Assembly: GCA_045837725.1 (NCBI GenBank) | Contig: JBEWZL010000003.1 | Coordinates: 310,001 to 374,000, forward strand | Reading direction: 5' to 3' | Length of the DNA: 64,000 bases | Origin: Vermamoeba vermiformis | Lineage: Eukaryota; Tubulinea; Echinamoebida | Shown: positions 1 through 14,228 of the stretch, piece after piece | Layout: each line of letters begins with the position of its first letter | Numbering within the stretch: the first letter of the stretch is position 1 | Position numbers and translations under genes: made by a program | Notes under the pieces: model-generated | Seen by the model: the letters and a program-made list of their open reading frames with translations, nothing else | The model's database searches: none | What the model was told of the DNA's origin: nothing

Positions 1-1430
<1,430 letters not shown>

Positions 1431-1781
1431 GGCTAATAGTTATTTAAGGTACGTGGTACTATGTCTAAGCTCGACAATGAAATTAAAGATGCACCTGAAG
1501 CCATTTTGTACCTTTTTGAATCGAGCCCTGGAAGATCAGATAATTTCCACTTTTGGATCTGAGTTCCCACAGAACTTCGGCCAAACGGGCGAATCGCACA
1601 ATAAGTACACATTTAGTGCACTGATTTTTCCGAAGCAGGCGTAACAAAGAAAGAAGCGTCATTTGCCTCGGATCTTGGGCCGTTCTTTTTTTTGGTCGCT
1701 AGAATGTTCCGCAGCAAAGTATAAACATTTTGTTGGGGACAAAAGAGGCAGTTGTTTTCATTCTAAGTCCAAGACAACACC

Positions 1782-3798
1782 ATGCGCGCAGTAATTATAC
1801 TTTGCGCATTCGCATTGGCCGTTATGGCTCAGAATTCAAATCTGATCCAAAACCTTCCTGGCATGGTAACTCCTTTTAGCTTGATCGATACGATATTAAT
1901 TTTCTGTATTAGACATTCACTCCTAACTTCCGTATGTACTCTGGTTACATCTCCGTCAGCTCTAGCAAACAGCTTTTCTACTGGTAGATTTACTTTTTAA
2001 AAAGCTCAAAAAATATCTTTATTCATCCGACTAAATTTAATAGGTTTGTTGAATCGGCTAACGCTCCTTCTACCGATCCTTTAATTTTATGGCTAAACGG
2101 AGGTAAATTTCTTTAGATATTTCCAGGTTTGATCGCGACCAATTTTTAATGTACCAAGGTCCTGGATGCTCAAGTTTGGGAGGCCTCTTATCTGTAAGTA
2201 ATATAGTATCTTTTCTATATCGCCTTAACTTTTGTTACGTAGGAAAACGGTCCTTTCTGGCCAGACAACAAGGGAAACTTGAACCGCAATCCTTATAGCT
2301 GGAACACTGTCGCTAACGTGCTCTATCTTGAGTCTCCTGCAGGGTATGTCAATTGAAGACATTGAGATCTCTTTGGCGGTCATACTAAGGTTGATCCGTT
2401 ACAGAGTCGGCTTCTCGATCTTCAATCCTATGGGTGTCTCTGGCGATAACTCTACTGCGGATGATTCCTTTGCGGTATGCTATATACTTGCTACTTATAA
2501 CACTGATGCTAACAATGTTTTAGTTCCTTCAAAAGTGGATTGCCGTGTACCCCAAATACCAAAATAACGACTTTTATATTGCTGGCGAAAGCTACGGTGG
2601 TAAGTTAAATTATATACATTAGATGATTCGCAAATGCTTAACGGTTTATTTTTAAGGCCATTACATTCCTACTTTAGCCTACCGCATTGCAATGGCAGCC
2701 CAAAACAAGCCGCTCGCCTTTCCTCAACGCAATTTCCGTGGATTTTTGGTCGGCAATCCTTTAATTAACGTAAGAAGCCATTTATCTCAACCAGAGCTTA
2801 TTGACTAACAAAATTTTTGGATCGCAGTTCGACATTGATCTTGGAGCTCCTTTGAACTTATACTAGTAAGTATTAAGTACCGTATTATGCATTGAACCTA
2901 ACGCCGTATTAGCCAGTACCATGGCATGCTGCAATTAGGCGACCAAACTGGTAACCCTCAGGGTACTTTGGATGTAAGTTTCAAAATTGTAAATTTGACA
3001 TAATTCATTAATATTATCTAGCCTTACGATATTTTGGTTGATGTTTGCGGCGCTGATAGCATTAGAAATCGCGTTCGCTTCCCGCATCCACTCTTCAAGA
3101 ACGCACCCAAGAAGAGATACGTGCCGAACCCTCCTGCTTGCCTCGACGACTATGTTAGTACTTATTTGAACGTAAGTATCCTTTACAATAACTATATTAA
3201 ATACCTACTCTGCTTTCCTAGAATTATTTTATTGTTTTCAATCGCAATTTAATTTACTAACGGCTTTTACTGTAGAGAGCCGATGTTCAAGCAGCCATTC
3301 ACGCTCAAAAGAGCAGCTGGACCTTGTGCGGTGGCATCAATTACAATCAAAACGACCCGACAATCAACATGATCCCCTACTTTGACTTTTTCTTGAACTC
3401 CACTCAGTACAAGGTGCTCGTGTACTCCGGTGATGCAGACACCGTCCTGAGCTTCGTCGGTACTCAAACTTGGATCTTGAGCCTCAACAGACCCGTCGTA
3501 TCTCCTTGGAACGCGTGGAATTACAACAACGATAACGGTCAGCAAGTTGCAGGCTGGTACGTCGTCTTTGATCGCATGACCTTCGCGACAATCAAAGGTG
3601 CTGGTCATATGGTGCCATTGTACCAACCTGGTCCCGCTTTGCGTAAGTACTTTAGTAAACCGAATCTGGATCGTTGAAATGAAATCGACTTGTTTTACTA
3701 CGTCATCTCCTCGTTCCAGAAAGATTGCATCATCTCATTCATAAATTAACATCTTTTATTTAGAAATGCTCAATAACTTCCTTAGCAACACGTTCTAA
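1782..3798 (+). CDS. Serine carboxypeptidase (peptidase S10), secreted or lysosomal
   Basis: Alpha/beta-hydrolase exopeptidase that removes C-terminal residues in lysosome-like compartments or outside the cell. A cleavable signal peptide begins [17 protein letters not shown]. Family landmarks in order: WLNGG joined across an intron to PGCSSLGG (oxyanion hole), [12 protein letters not shown], nucleophile Ser in [16 protein letters not shown], catalytic Asp in YSGDADTV and catalytic His in GAGHMVP. The full triad and normal length of about 440 residues indicate an active enzyme. It has about 11 exons. The last begins after the TTTAG acceptor near 3763 and ends [12 protein letters not shown]. 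An AATAAA lies about 15 bases after the stop. Confidence 0.95.
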
Positions 3799-4040
3799 GA
3801 TTGCTAATTTCAATAAAAGCATTTGACCTTCGGATCAATCAGAACGACCGTCATTATTAGTGATCCTTGCATTGGGATCAATAGTATTAGTAGCGGTATG
3901 CTCTTAGACCCTCGTAAGGTACTAGTAAGAAAGTTTATACGGACCGAGAAATTCCGGGAGAGACGTCTCGTGAGGCGACGATAAAAGGCAATTTTATTTA
4001 ACCATTACTTTTAATTTAATATCGACGCAACATAAAAACC

Positions 4041-5012
4041 ATGGCAGGATTACTCGTTGTTCGTAGCGCTAATTGGATCATCAACCAACGTACTCAAGCC
4101 GAAACCAAGAGCAGAAGCTAAAGAGATCCACCTTCCAGATGGCACCGGAAAAAGAGTTGTTATATTCGGAGCTACAGGTAAATAATTTTTTGGATTTTAT
4201 TTTATTTTCCGATGGCGGCTCGGACCTAATTTTACTTGGCAGGATCCACCGGCGCTGCTCTTACAGAACTTGCTTTGAAGAACAATTATGACGTAGTTGC
4301 CGCTGTTAGACGTCCTGATGCCATAAAGCTAAAGCACGAAAGATTGCAAGTCCTCAAAACGGATTTGACGGATGAGGTCTCGATACAAAACTCCGTTAAA
4401 GGAGCAGGTCTGTTTACCTCATTAATGCTCATTATTAGTTTAGTGATGTAACTTTATCTATTAGACTTGGTTATTAGCTGCATTGGAGGAACGGATCTCA
4501 AGCCAAACAGTATTTGTACCGACTGTATGTTCTCTAATATATTTTTCGAACGTTACTGACAAAATATACTATAGCTACTGTAGCTATATTTAGCGCGATG
4601 AAGAAGGTTGGTTCTAAACGACTAATAGTAATTTCTTCTTGTGGTCTCTACGAAAGTCCAGATTACCCGCTCTTCTATGAATACGTCATGCGCCGCTATC
4701 TCTTGAAAAATGTATATACAGATTTAGAAAATATGGAATTGAAGATCAAAGATGAATCTGATTGGCTGGATTGGACTATCATTCGTCCAGGCGGATTCTT
4801 TGACGGGCCAATGACAGGTACGAAAAATCGACCATATGTCCTTCAATTATACTATAAATGACCTCGTGTATAATATATTAGGCCGATATCGATTCACAAT
4901 TGATACACTCGTGCCTCAAGGCTTTTGTCAGTCGATCGCGGATGTGGCTCACAGTTGCCTTGCTTTTTCAACAGACGAATACGTCCGTAAAACAGTTGCC
5001 ATCAGTTATTAA
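4041..5012 (+). CDS. NAD(P)-binding Rossmann protein (NmrA/atypical SDR type)
   Basis: Probable oxidoreductase or redox-sensor protein of the NAD(P)-binding/NmrA group; substrate unknown. The dinucleotide-binding motif VVIFGATGSTGAALTELAL is followed by AAVRRPDAI and VISCIGGTDL, and a later VISSCGLYE and TIIRPGGFFDGPMTG fit the atypical SDR fold. The start is tricky. ATG 4041 runs into a stop after 26 codons, but removing a 36-base intron (4063-4098, GTAGCG...CTCAAG, containing CTAAT) joins it in phase to PKPRAEAKEIHLPDGTGKR. No other in-frame Met precedes the Rossmann motif. The protein is about 250 residues in about five exons and ends VAISY-stop. Confidence 0.75.
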
Positions 5013-5137
5013 GAACAACAGGCGTTACTAACTGTAGTACTTTGTAAAAAAGAATTCGTTTGTTTCTCCGAGCTGAATTTTTCATAATTTTTCTTTGTGA
5101 AAACTGAACATATCTTTTGCTAACAAGAAGCTGAATA

Positions 5138-7791
5138 ATGTTTGGACCACGACTACAGATTCGTAGAAAAAGAAAAGCTGAGGATGATGTAGAAGACGCG
5201 GGTAGATCTGGCAGTAAGATTATTTTGACTTACACGGCCATTACGAAATAAAATTATAACAATGTTAATATTAACCTAGAGCGTTCCAAGGAGTTACACG
5301 ATAACGGTAAAGAAAAATATGCAACGCAAATTAATTTAATTATTATTTGACATTTTGAGCGTCACTTTGGCTAACTAGCCAATAGATTACCAACATGCAC
5401 GACAACCCATAATTATTGAGCGAGATGCATCTGCAATATTGGTGAAAGAAGGAGTACTTAAAAAGTATGAAGAAAAAACGAACAAATGGGAAGATGTGAT
5501 AGTAAGATTATGTTCGAACGCTGATTTGGAATGGGAGCTATTGGACAATGCACATATGGATTTACTGCCAATTGATATGACTGAGGAGCCCAACAAATTA
5601 CGACGGGTGCGGATCAAGCCAGACAGTAAAATAGACCATGGCCCCGATGGAACTGGTTTTGAGATATACGACCTACATTGCGCAAGTATGAACTATATTC
5701 ATCGAGTACTGTTTGCAGCTAGCAGTGTTGATGTAAGTGAAATTTCTACCTTTTAATTTCTGATCCAAAATCTAATCATTCCCGCGTAGGAATGTGAGAG
5801 ATGGATGCGTACGATCAATTACACAGTTTTAAAGGGCGCGTTGACATTCAAGCTGCATAAACACCCGTTGACTCCTTGTAGGACCAAAAATAATACCTGG
5901 TGTAAATCAGATCGGTACCGATTTATGCCCGCTCTGGCACCCATTGGTCCCTCTATAATTGATAGCCTGACCAAGTGCATTTATTGCGGAATTATTTCAA
6001 CTCATTCTCCTGGTAAGTAATGTGAAAATTAATAACGTGTCTCTACGGACAAATTATTAAGTTTTCATACCATGTTTAGTATTCCACTGTGAATTCTGCG
6101 AATACGATATCTGCAAACAATGCCTCGACGCGTATTCAAAGAAACAATGGCAATTGGAACATTCAGTGAACCACCAACAACATGCGGTAGTGAGGTTCTT
6201 CGGTACTGCTGATGTCACGTGGTTTCCACGCAGTTACAGGATGGCTGGTTATAACTGCAGCATATGCAAACAACAGAAGACAGGGCTTGTGTATCATTGC
6301 ATGGAGTGTGGCTTTTACGACGAGTGCTCTGACTGCTTCAAAAAAGTCACAACAGAAACGGATCCATCGAACGAAAACGAAGACACAGAGATGCAATTAG
6401 ACATCGGAGTGCTGTCACGTGTCATTACCAAATCTGGAAATGTCTTTGAGCTCAACAAACAAGGCGAACGCAAGCCACCACAAGCAGCGAGCATGATCAC
6501 GACAAAGTGTTGGGACGTGTCACAGATTGACTCCGCACCAGTACCTTCAGCGTACTTTGAAGTGACATTCCATCATCTCGAAGGTCAGTACGTGAGTGTG
6601 GGTGTTGGCAATCAGATCTTTGTTCAGAATCAACTGCTCGGCTATCAACAGAACAGCTTCGGGTACTGCAACAACGGACAAGTGACGCAGGATGTTGGCA
6701 CCAACTTGCAAAACTTTCCTGCTTATGGCACTGGTGCGGAGTTACTTTATTCATATCGATAGACTTAACCGGATCTTAATTGACGCTTTGACAGGTGACA
6801 CAGTTGGCATTGGAATGTTGTTGGACTCGTTCAACATGCATCGATTGTACTTCACAAAGAACGGACAGCTTCTAGGTTAGTACTTTAAGGCCAAACTTAA
6901 TCATTTCTTAGTAATGACCGTGACTTCAGGAAGCTTAAGCCAACAAGTTAACATCAGCATGGATTACTTCCCAGGCGTGTCATTCACTCCGAACATGTGT
7001 CAACAACTCAAGTTCTTGGTCAACACGACAGGACCATTCATGTTCGATCCAAATAGTGTTCCTGATTATAGAAATACGAGAGAGAACTGGCTTGAACAAC
7101 TTCCTGTCGAATTAATTGTCAAATGTCTCGAAAATGCCACGTCATCGCCTCAACACGTCATTAAGTATTTTTACGTAAGTCACACTGAAACTCATTCTAA
7201 ATCAGAATAGTACGTGTACTAATGTCTTCGTGTAGATTTCGAAATGGCTCTCTGCTGTAGCGAGTGATAATGACATTTGGAGGCCAATGTTCTTGCACCG
7301 CTGGCCAAAGCAAAATTCCCACTTGAAACTCAAGTCGTGGATGACACTTTACAAGCGCCGTCACAAAGTTGAAAGCTGTGTCCCGCGAAACCAAGGGCGG
7401 TTGAAATCCATTAATTTCCCTACTCGATTTCCTGACGGAGCTAACTTTATCGGTAAGTGGATCCAGGACTACGGCTGCTGAAAGTACTTACTTTACCATT
7501 GAACAGAAAACTGTGATCGCGAGTTCGACTGTTCGCTCATCATAGAAAATCTGGTCTCTGTAGGTCTCGGAACTGACTCTCAATTGCAATGTGACAAGTG
7601 TCACAAGTACGTGCACAAAGGTACGTATGACATGGCCAGATCCAGGTCGGATCTGAAACTTAATTGCAAAAATAACACTTACCGACATGCTATTGTTAGT
7701 TAAAAATGAAGCCGAAGTTGAACAACTCAATGCCATGGGACCTTATGTACGACCAAAGAAACCAAGAAATTCGTTTCAATTTTGGAGTTGA
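5138..7791 (+). CDS. Multidomain protein: PH-like, ZZ/C1-type zinc fingers, SPRY, F-box
   Basis: Probable substrate-recognition subunit of an SCF ubiquitin ligase or a signalling adaptor. It starts MFGPRLQIRRKRKAEDD, a basic patch that could be nuclear. A PH-like region follows (VKEGVLKKYEEKTNKWEDV through DECERWMRTI). Next are Cys/His clusters CIYCGII, HCEFCEYDICKQC and CSICKQQKTGLVYHCMEC, which look like ZZ or divergent C1 fingers. A SPRY/B30.2 region (YFEVTFHHLEGQYVSVGVG, then GDTVGIGMLLDS and YFTKNG) precedes a C-terminal F-box (WLEQLPVELIVKCLENATSS). The SPRY exon uses a less usual donor (GTGCGG near 6735). About 10 exons give roughly 640 residues, ending NSFQFWS-stop. The domain calls are by eye; the PH call is the weakest. 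Confidence 0.75.
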
Positions 7792-8000
7792 TCCGACCAC
7801 GGATATACCCACTGCAATGCGGTTGAATAGGTCAAAATCAATATTTGGCATGTGAAGATACGTCCACCCAATGAGACAAGGAGCGCGTCCGATGGAATTC
7901 CAAATTTTTTCCGTGAATCACAAACATCAACTACAAATTGACATTTTTCGGCCGGTATTTTATTCAGGCCTTGATCAAGCACCACAACCGAACTCTTAAT

Positions 8001-9536
8001 ATGAACAAGCTAATATTATTGTTGAGCGTTATCAGCGTTGCATTGGCTGGCCGGTACTGGGATCAATGGGCTGCTGGAAATGGAGGCGTTCATTCGAATC
8101 CTGTATTCAAAACTCAACCACAATTGCGTTGGACGTTTAATTTTAATTACACTTATGCGGATGGTAAGTCATTCTTAACTCACATAATTAAATCAAATCG
8201 CATCTGATGGGATCTGATTTTTTGTTCTTCAGGTGTTCTTCCAATCGATAACCAAGAACATCAGCTTTATATGGTTCATGGAGAGGTAGGCCAACCTGCC
8301 TATTGGAAGTTTTCGTGGGGTGGTAAAATCCTGGCCTCGTGGGATTCGCCCTTCAAAGATATCAGGATCGAAGGAACGATTGGATCGCGCAACGGCGTCG
8401 TTTATGTTTACACTGGATATATGAACACTCTATTCGCTATCAACGAGACTACTTTGGAGCAGATCTGGAACACAACGAATCTCGTATCTAGTACCAACCC
8501 TTATTCGAACAGTCCGCTAGAATGGAACGAAGATTACTCTATTCTTTATTTATCGACTGCCAATCAGATCCACGCTATCAATGCTGCAAATGGAAACATT
8601 ATTTGGAGCACTCAGCCTACAGCCGGTCACACTTACTACGCGCCCCTGATCCGATCCACCCTTGACAATACATTCGTGGTCAAATACTACAACAACTCTC
8701 TGGTCAAGTACAACATTACCAATGGCCAGGTCGTGTGGGCCAAGCAGCTGCAAGGAATTAATTGGGCCACGACACCACCACCTACCGTTGATAACACCGA
8801 CGGAAGTATCTACGTCACGACTTTTTCGGTGTGGATCTACAAACTGGACATCAACGGAAATGTCGTCTGGTCTCAAACTGACGGAAATGGCAGCTTCAAT
8901 TATCATTCCCCAGTGTTATTCAGCTCCGAATACGTGTTAATTTCAGGCACTAATGGCTTCATGAAACTTTATAATACCACATCTGGCGAGTCGGTCAGTG
9001 TCTTCAAGTACGAAGTCAATGGAACTGCATTGCAAATGTTCTCGCAGCCGTTGTTCAACAGAGAAAAGAACGTGCTCTACATTGTGTACTTTGAGACTAG
9101 TGCACTTGTGGCCCTGGACACGAGCAACATGTTCAACTTCACTGTCATGTGGTCACTTGACACGCTGTTAAACATCTACGGTGGCGCCGGTCCTTCGATC
9201 GCTTCCGATGGCACTATCTTCATGGCGAACACTGACAGCGAATCGGCAGTTGGCCTCGTTTCGATCGGTTGTCCAGTCACGAAACAACTGTCAAGTGATG
9301 GCATGTCGTGTGTTTGTGCACCAGCCTTTGTCACATCAGGAGACTCGTGCGTGTGCTCTGATAACACAAAAGAGCCTTCAGAAGATGGTTTGAGCTGTGT
9401 TGACAAGCCTGGCATTCCTCGATCTGCCGATCCCGCGTCAACAAACACACCTGCTCCAGTCAAAACCACTAGCAGTGCTGCAGCCATTGGTTTGAACTTG
9501 TTAATGATCGTAGCACTCGTAGCTTTGCAGTTGTAA
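8001..9536 (+). CDS. Secreted PQQ-type beta-propeller protein, probable GPI anchor (copy 1)
   Basis: The function is not known. A signal peptide (MNKLILLLSVISVALAG) leads into RYWDQWAAGNGG and then repeated propeller blades of the type found in pyrrolo-quinoline-quinone-like repeats, such as NGVVYVYTG, SILYLSTANQIHAINAANG, NTFVVKYYN and GSIYVTT. A Cys-rich EGF-like module (CVCAPAFVTSGDSCVCSDN) precedes a Pro/Thr-rich stalk and a hydrophobic tail (LNLLMIVALVALQL), typical of a GPI-anchor signal. There are two exons, with an intron at about 8164-8232. Many N-glycosylation sequons (NYT, NTT, NIT) fit a surface protein. It is the tandem partner of the gene at 9837. An AATAAA signal lies at 9544. 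Confidence 0.85.
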
Positions 9537-9836
9537 TCGTTACAATAAACGGGTAAACCGAACATTTCTCAATTGTGACATGTCAAGTTTTGACACGCGA
9601 CAGCGGTTCATCCGGCACTAATGTACGCTTCAAATTGTCGTTGAACGATCTGAGAAGGGTCTAGTGCCAAATATATGCGACTATAATGATGTTCCTTCTT
9701 GGTACATTGTGAATCAATTCTATCCACAAAAAGGAAACTGTTTGTTTCGTCCGTGTCTCATCCGCGCTAGAAATAGAAATCTTGCCATAAACATTTATTT
9801 CATTCCACCATATTCATCCAAGCACCACGACTCAGT
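9537..9836. other. Intergenic spacer between the tandem propeller genes
   Basis: This 300-base gap holds the poly(A) signal of the first copy and, at 9576-9585, a TGACATGTCA palindrome followed by TTTTGACAC. It also holds the promoter of the second copy. No gene or RNA was recognised. Confidence 0.5.
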
Positions 9837-11419
9837 ATGAATAGTAAGATTCTATTTCTATTGAGCGCCACCATAAGCGTTGCATTGGCTGGACGCTATT
9901 GGGATCAATGGGCTGCTGGAAATAATGGCGTTCATACGAATCCCGTATTCAAAACTCAACCACAAATTAGATGGTCTTTCAACTATAATTATACGTACAA
10001 CGATGGTAAGCTCGGTTTAATTCTTGCGATCGACACGAATCTCACCTCGATCTTTCAGCCGTTGTTCCTATCGATAACCAGAATCGCGTTATCTATATGG
10101 CCAACGGAGAGACCGGTCAAATTGGATATTGGAAGTTCTCATGGGGCGGCCAAATCCTTTCATCTTGGAAAACTGGATTCCCTACATTCTTTGACGGAAC
10201 GCTTGGCGTCCGCAACGGCGTTGTGTTTATCTACTCTGGAAGTAAAAGGACTCTTTTCGCTGTTAATGAGACGACTACAAAGGTCATATGGAACGCAACA
10301 GATCTTGTTTCGAGTACCAACCCTTACTCGAACAATCCTCTTGAATGGAACGAAGACGACTCTATTCTTTATTTATCGACTGCCAATCAGATCCACGCCA
10401 TCAACGCTACTAACGGAAACATTATTTGGAGCACTCAACCGATGGACAGTCAAACTGCTATCTCTCCGCTGATCAGATCCACCCTTGACAATACATTCGT
10501 GGTCAAGTACTACAATAACACCCTATCAAAGTACAAAATTGCCGATGGACAGTTAGTGTGGAGAACTAATTTGGATGGAGGTGAATGGAATACGCCATCG
10601 CCACCAGCAGTAGATAACGCTGATGGAAGTATCTACTGCACAACTTGGCGCTCCGGAGTTTACAAACTAGATATCAACGGAAACATCGTCTGGTCCCAGA
10701 CTGACTCCACTGGATGGTTCCGTTACCATTCCCCATTGTTATTTAACTCCGAATATGTGATGGTCCCTGGTACTATTGGTGGCATCAAACTTTACTCAAA
10801 ATCAACGGGCGACTCGCACGATGTCTTTACATACGGCTTTGACTATGCAAACAACATTGCCATGCAAGTGTTCACGCAGCCGTTGCTCAACAAAGAAAAG
10901 AACGTGCTGTACATTGTCTACTTCACGACTGCATCACTTCTGGCCCTCGACACGAGCAACGTGAACAACTTCACTCTCATGTGGTCAGTTGACACGCTGT
11001 TAACAAAACACAGTGGCAGCGGCCCGTCGATCGCTTCTGATGGCACTATCTTCATGGCAACAGCTACGCGTGATTACCCCGTTGGCCTCGTTTCGATCGG
11101 TTGTCCAATCACGAAACAACTGTCAAGTGATGGCATGTCGTGTGTTTGTGTACCAGTCTTTATCGCATCAGGTGACTCGTGCGTGTGCTCTGATAACACA
11201 AAAGAGCCTTCAGAAGATGGCTTGAGCTGTGTTGACAAGCCTATCGTTCCCAGCGATGCTTCGCCATCATCGTCTTCATCACCCTCCTCGCCCGTAACTC
11301 CTGCTAGTACTAACACTCCAGCTGGCAATAAGACACCCAATTCATCAATCACGAGCAATGCAGTGGCTGTTGGTGTCAATTTGACTGTTGCACTTGCACT
11401 CATAGCTGTGCTGTTGTAA
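9837..11419 (+). CDS. Secreted PQQ-type beta-propeller protein, probable GPI anchor (copy 2)
   Basis: Paralogue of the gene at 8001, with the same order: signal peptide (MNSKILFLLSATISVALAG), RYWDQWAAGNNG, propeller repeats (SILYLSTANQIHAINATNG, NTFVVKYYN, GSIYCTT), EGF-like Cys module (CVCVPVFIASGDSCVCSDN), a Ser/Pro stalk and a hydrophobic tail ending ALALIAVLL. The single intron after the codons for NYTYNDG sits at the same place as in copy 1. The stalk is longer and more Ser-rich. Even the bases after the stop match (TAATCGTTACAAT in both), so the duplicated unit included the 3' flank. An AATAAA lies at 11453. Ligand and role are unknown. Confidence 0.85.
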
Positions 11420-11632
11420 TCGTTACAATCGCAGTCCTTGTGCTGAAAAACCAATAAACGAATGACGTTAAAAGCATTGAGAATATTCTTAGGCCCAAGG
11501 TTTTTTCAAAGTGTAATAACTTCAGATCCGAATGTCAAAGTTTGACACGTGTCACCATGAACTCGAGCAACCATTGACGGCGCCAAAGGTTTATCTTATA
11601 CTCCAATCAATGTTCGTTGTGTCGATGTTCGT

Positions 11633-13885
11633 TTAGATCTTGTTAACGTCCATGAGCAAGTTCGGGACCGGTCTTGTCGTGATGCGGATCTTCGATGTGT
11701 ATTGGTGACCTGGCGCGATTCTCAAACGGAAATGTTGCAACAATACGATCAGTGCTGCCTTGCTCTCTTCAAGCGCAAATTTGTTACTAAAAATAGTGCG
11801 TTAATAACGGCCCTTATAGAGTGCAAGATCCGGATCCTACCCGATGCATCCACGACCTCCGGTCAAGAAAGGCATATAAATAAAATTGCTAATGTTTTGC
11901 TGAGAGTCCCATCGATCAGGATTAAAAGCATCTAATTAATATAGTAATGTCAGTTTAAATGAAATTTCGAACATAGCGATCGGATCTACGTACCAGGGTT
12001 GTCCCAATATTTCCTGGAGAAATGCAATGCGGCAATAGGAATGACAATATAAGACTATAGAGATATGTTTAGCATCGTTATTAATTTTGTTATTGCTTTG
12101 GGCTTACGTGAGCCGGGATCTTGTATTTGCCGAGCCACGTGTCCTCGTTGACAGATCTGCGAATAGTAACTGGTACTGGTGCATAGAATCGCAATACTTC
12201 TTTCATAAAGTTGTTCAAATAAGGCTATAATTGATAAACAATTCATTAGCGAACGAGATCTAACGACCAAAAAATTAGATCTGACTTACAACTTGATCGA
12301 TCTCTTCAGGATTAATAGTAGTTAAATCTTTGCCAGCAAAGTGCTTGTTAATCTCATCAGCGAGTTTTTGTTCGATTTCTGGGTATTTGCTCAGTGCTTC
12401 AAAAGCCCATGTCAGACCCACACTTGTGGTCTCGTGACCGGCCAAGAAAAACGTCAAAGTCTAAAAACAATAGTGTATTAGTAATTAAGCCGACACCTCT
12501 TATATATACATCGCATATATTATAGTAAAAGATTCTACGGGTTTGCAAAAATGCTTCGCGAACTTACGTGGTCGAAGAGCTGTTTGTTGGTCAAAACAAC
12601 ACCACTCTCAGAGTCTCGGGCACGAATCAACGTGTCCAATAAATCCTTGGCTAAGTATAAAATAGTATTAGCAACATATTAGACAGGTTTAAATACCGAA
12701 ATAGAAAATTAAATTTGAAAATAAAAATCATGTCTTACGTTTAGCTTCCGGATCCAACGAGCTGCGCTTCTCTTCAATAATTCTGTACAAAATCTCGCGT
12801 ACTTTGGACAAATTCTTTTTGAATCTAATGTTTTCAGGAGTAGGAACGTATTTTACGTAAGAAGGGATCAGATGTTGAGGCTTGACGTCGAAATATCCGA
12901 GAACTTCGTTGAATGCATATAACAACTCTGCTCGCTCGCTATTAGTGTCTTTAATAGCGCTCAATCCGTTCAAATCGTATCCAAACATTGTCGAGGAAAG
13001 TACATCCATAGTCAAAAGAGTCATTTCGGCTGTAATATCGACGCGTAATTTGCCATTATTTTGTTCTAATAAAGTGTTCCATCTTTGCACTAATAATTGC
13101 GCTTTTGAAAGAAATTTTGGGACCATGTCTTGCAACTCGCGATGATAAAATGACGGTTGGATCATGCGACGATGAGTATCATGAAGATCTCCTTCGGAAA
13201 ATAATAGACCCTCTAAATATAAAAATAATGCAATTTAGTTCGTAGTCCGAAGATGAACGCATATTCGGAAAAATTATTAATTCGTTGCAAGATCTGCGAA
13301 ATTGCAGTAAAACATTCATGAATCGTACCTCCAACAGCGTATTCCAATGCAGTAGCTGGTGGCTTAGTATAATTATATACATTTGTCACCAAAACTTGCT
13401 TTAGGACTTCTGGATTGCCAACTAAAACTCGATCTTTGCCAAGAATGGCTTTATAATGCACGAGTTGGTCCTCGCCACCAAATTCTTCGAGCCATTTGCG
13501 CTATTCAGTGATATGTTAATATATTTGGATCTAACTGAACCTTGTGGGCTTTGAAAATTGTCAAATCCATTTGGAGAGCGAATCCGGACGAGATTATACG
13601 ATAAAATTATGCGCGAATATGTATAATGCTTACGTGATAGAAGCGACTATCTTTCATGATCTCCCTAAAGTTGCCGAATAACCATGAAGGACTTTCAGGT
13701 CCCTAAAAGTCAGGTATTTATAAATAACCCAGCTCAAATCAATAAAATTCCAATAAATTTGAATATGAATAACTTACATTAAATATTTTATACGGATTAT
13801 TCTTTTCGTAACGATAGTTTTTCAGGACTAACAGAGATGCAGCGGCAACTGCCACAAAGATCAACAATAAAATAACTGAAACCAT
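11633..13885 (-). CDS. Cytochrome P450, membrane-anchored
   Basis: Haem-thiolate monooxygenase of the microsomal type; substrate unknown. It starts MVSVILLLIFVAVAAASLLVL, a single N-terminal membrane anchor, then KNYRYEKNNPYKIFN. The I-helix oxygen-binding motif is FFLAGHETTSVGLTW. The K-helix ExxR lies in FMKEVLRFYAPVPV. A PERF-like region reads FNPDRWDS and the haem-binding loop FLTGGRGCIGNKFALEE, with the axial Cys present. The last exons are short: IVIPIAALHFSRKYWDNP near 12050-11995, the haem exon near 11935-11840, and the final exon ending NLLMDVNKI-stop at 11633. About ten exons give about 500 residues. All core motifs are intact. The 3' end converges on the propeller gene at 11419. 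Confidence 0.92.
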
Positions 13886-14228
13886 TTGCCTAGTGTATTT
13901 AATATTGTGAATAGGCTTTTATGTTTATCTAACAAATAAATAAATTACAAACGGCCCGCTGGTTCGTACTCCGAACGAAATTTTGTCGCGTCAGCGTGTG
14001 TCACAATCAGGGCTTACTTTTTACGAAGCCATAATACGCCTTAATAGGCCCTTATTACGAGCATGTAACTTAGGCTAATCAATGCCGATTTCTACGTTAT
14101 AAAATACTGACCAGATCTCGCAAGAATTTTAAGCCAAAATTTTTTCTCGTCCGCTGCCTCCAACTGGCTGAAAAAAATATCATTTATCGTTATAAATAGT
14201 ATCACGAATAGCATTTTTATAACTAATC
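13886..14228. promoter_or_regulatory. Shared upstream region of divergent P450 and F-box/LRR genes
   Basis: The 343 bases between two divergent start codons must carry both promoters and 5' UTRs. I see AT-rich stretches but no confident TATA box or other named element. No RNA gene was recognised. Confidence 0.4.

Noticed and set aside
11702-11935. Plus-strand open frame of 77 codons
   Set aside because: It is antisense to the last P450 exons, including the haem-binding exon, and resembles no family.
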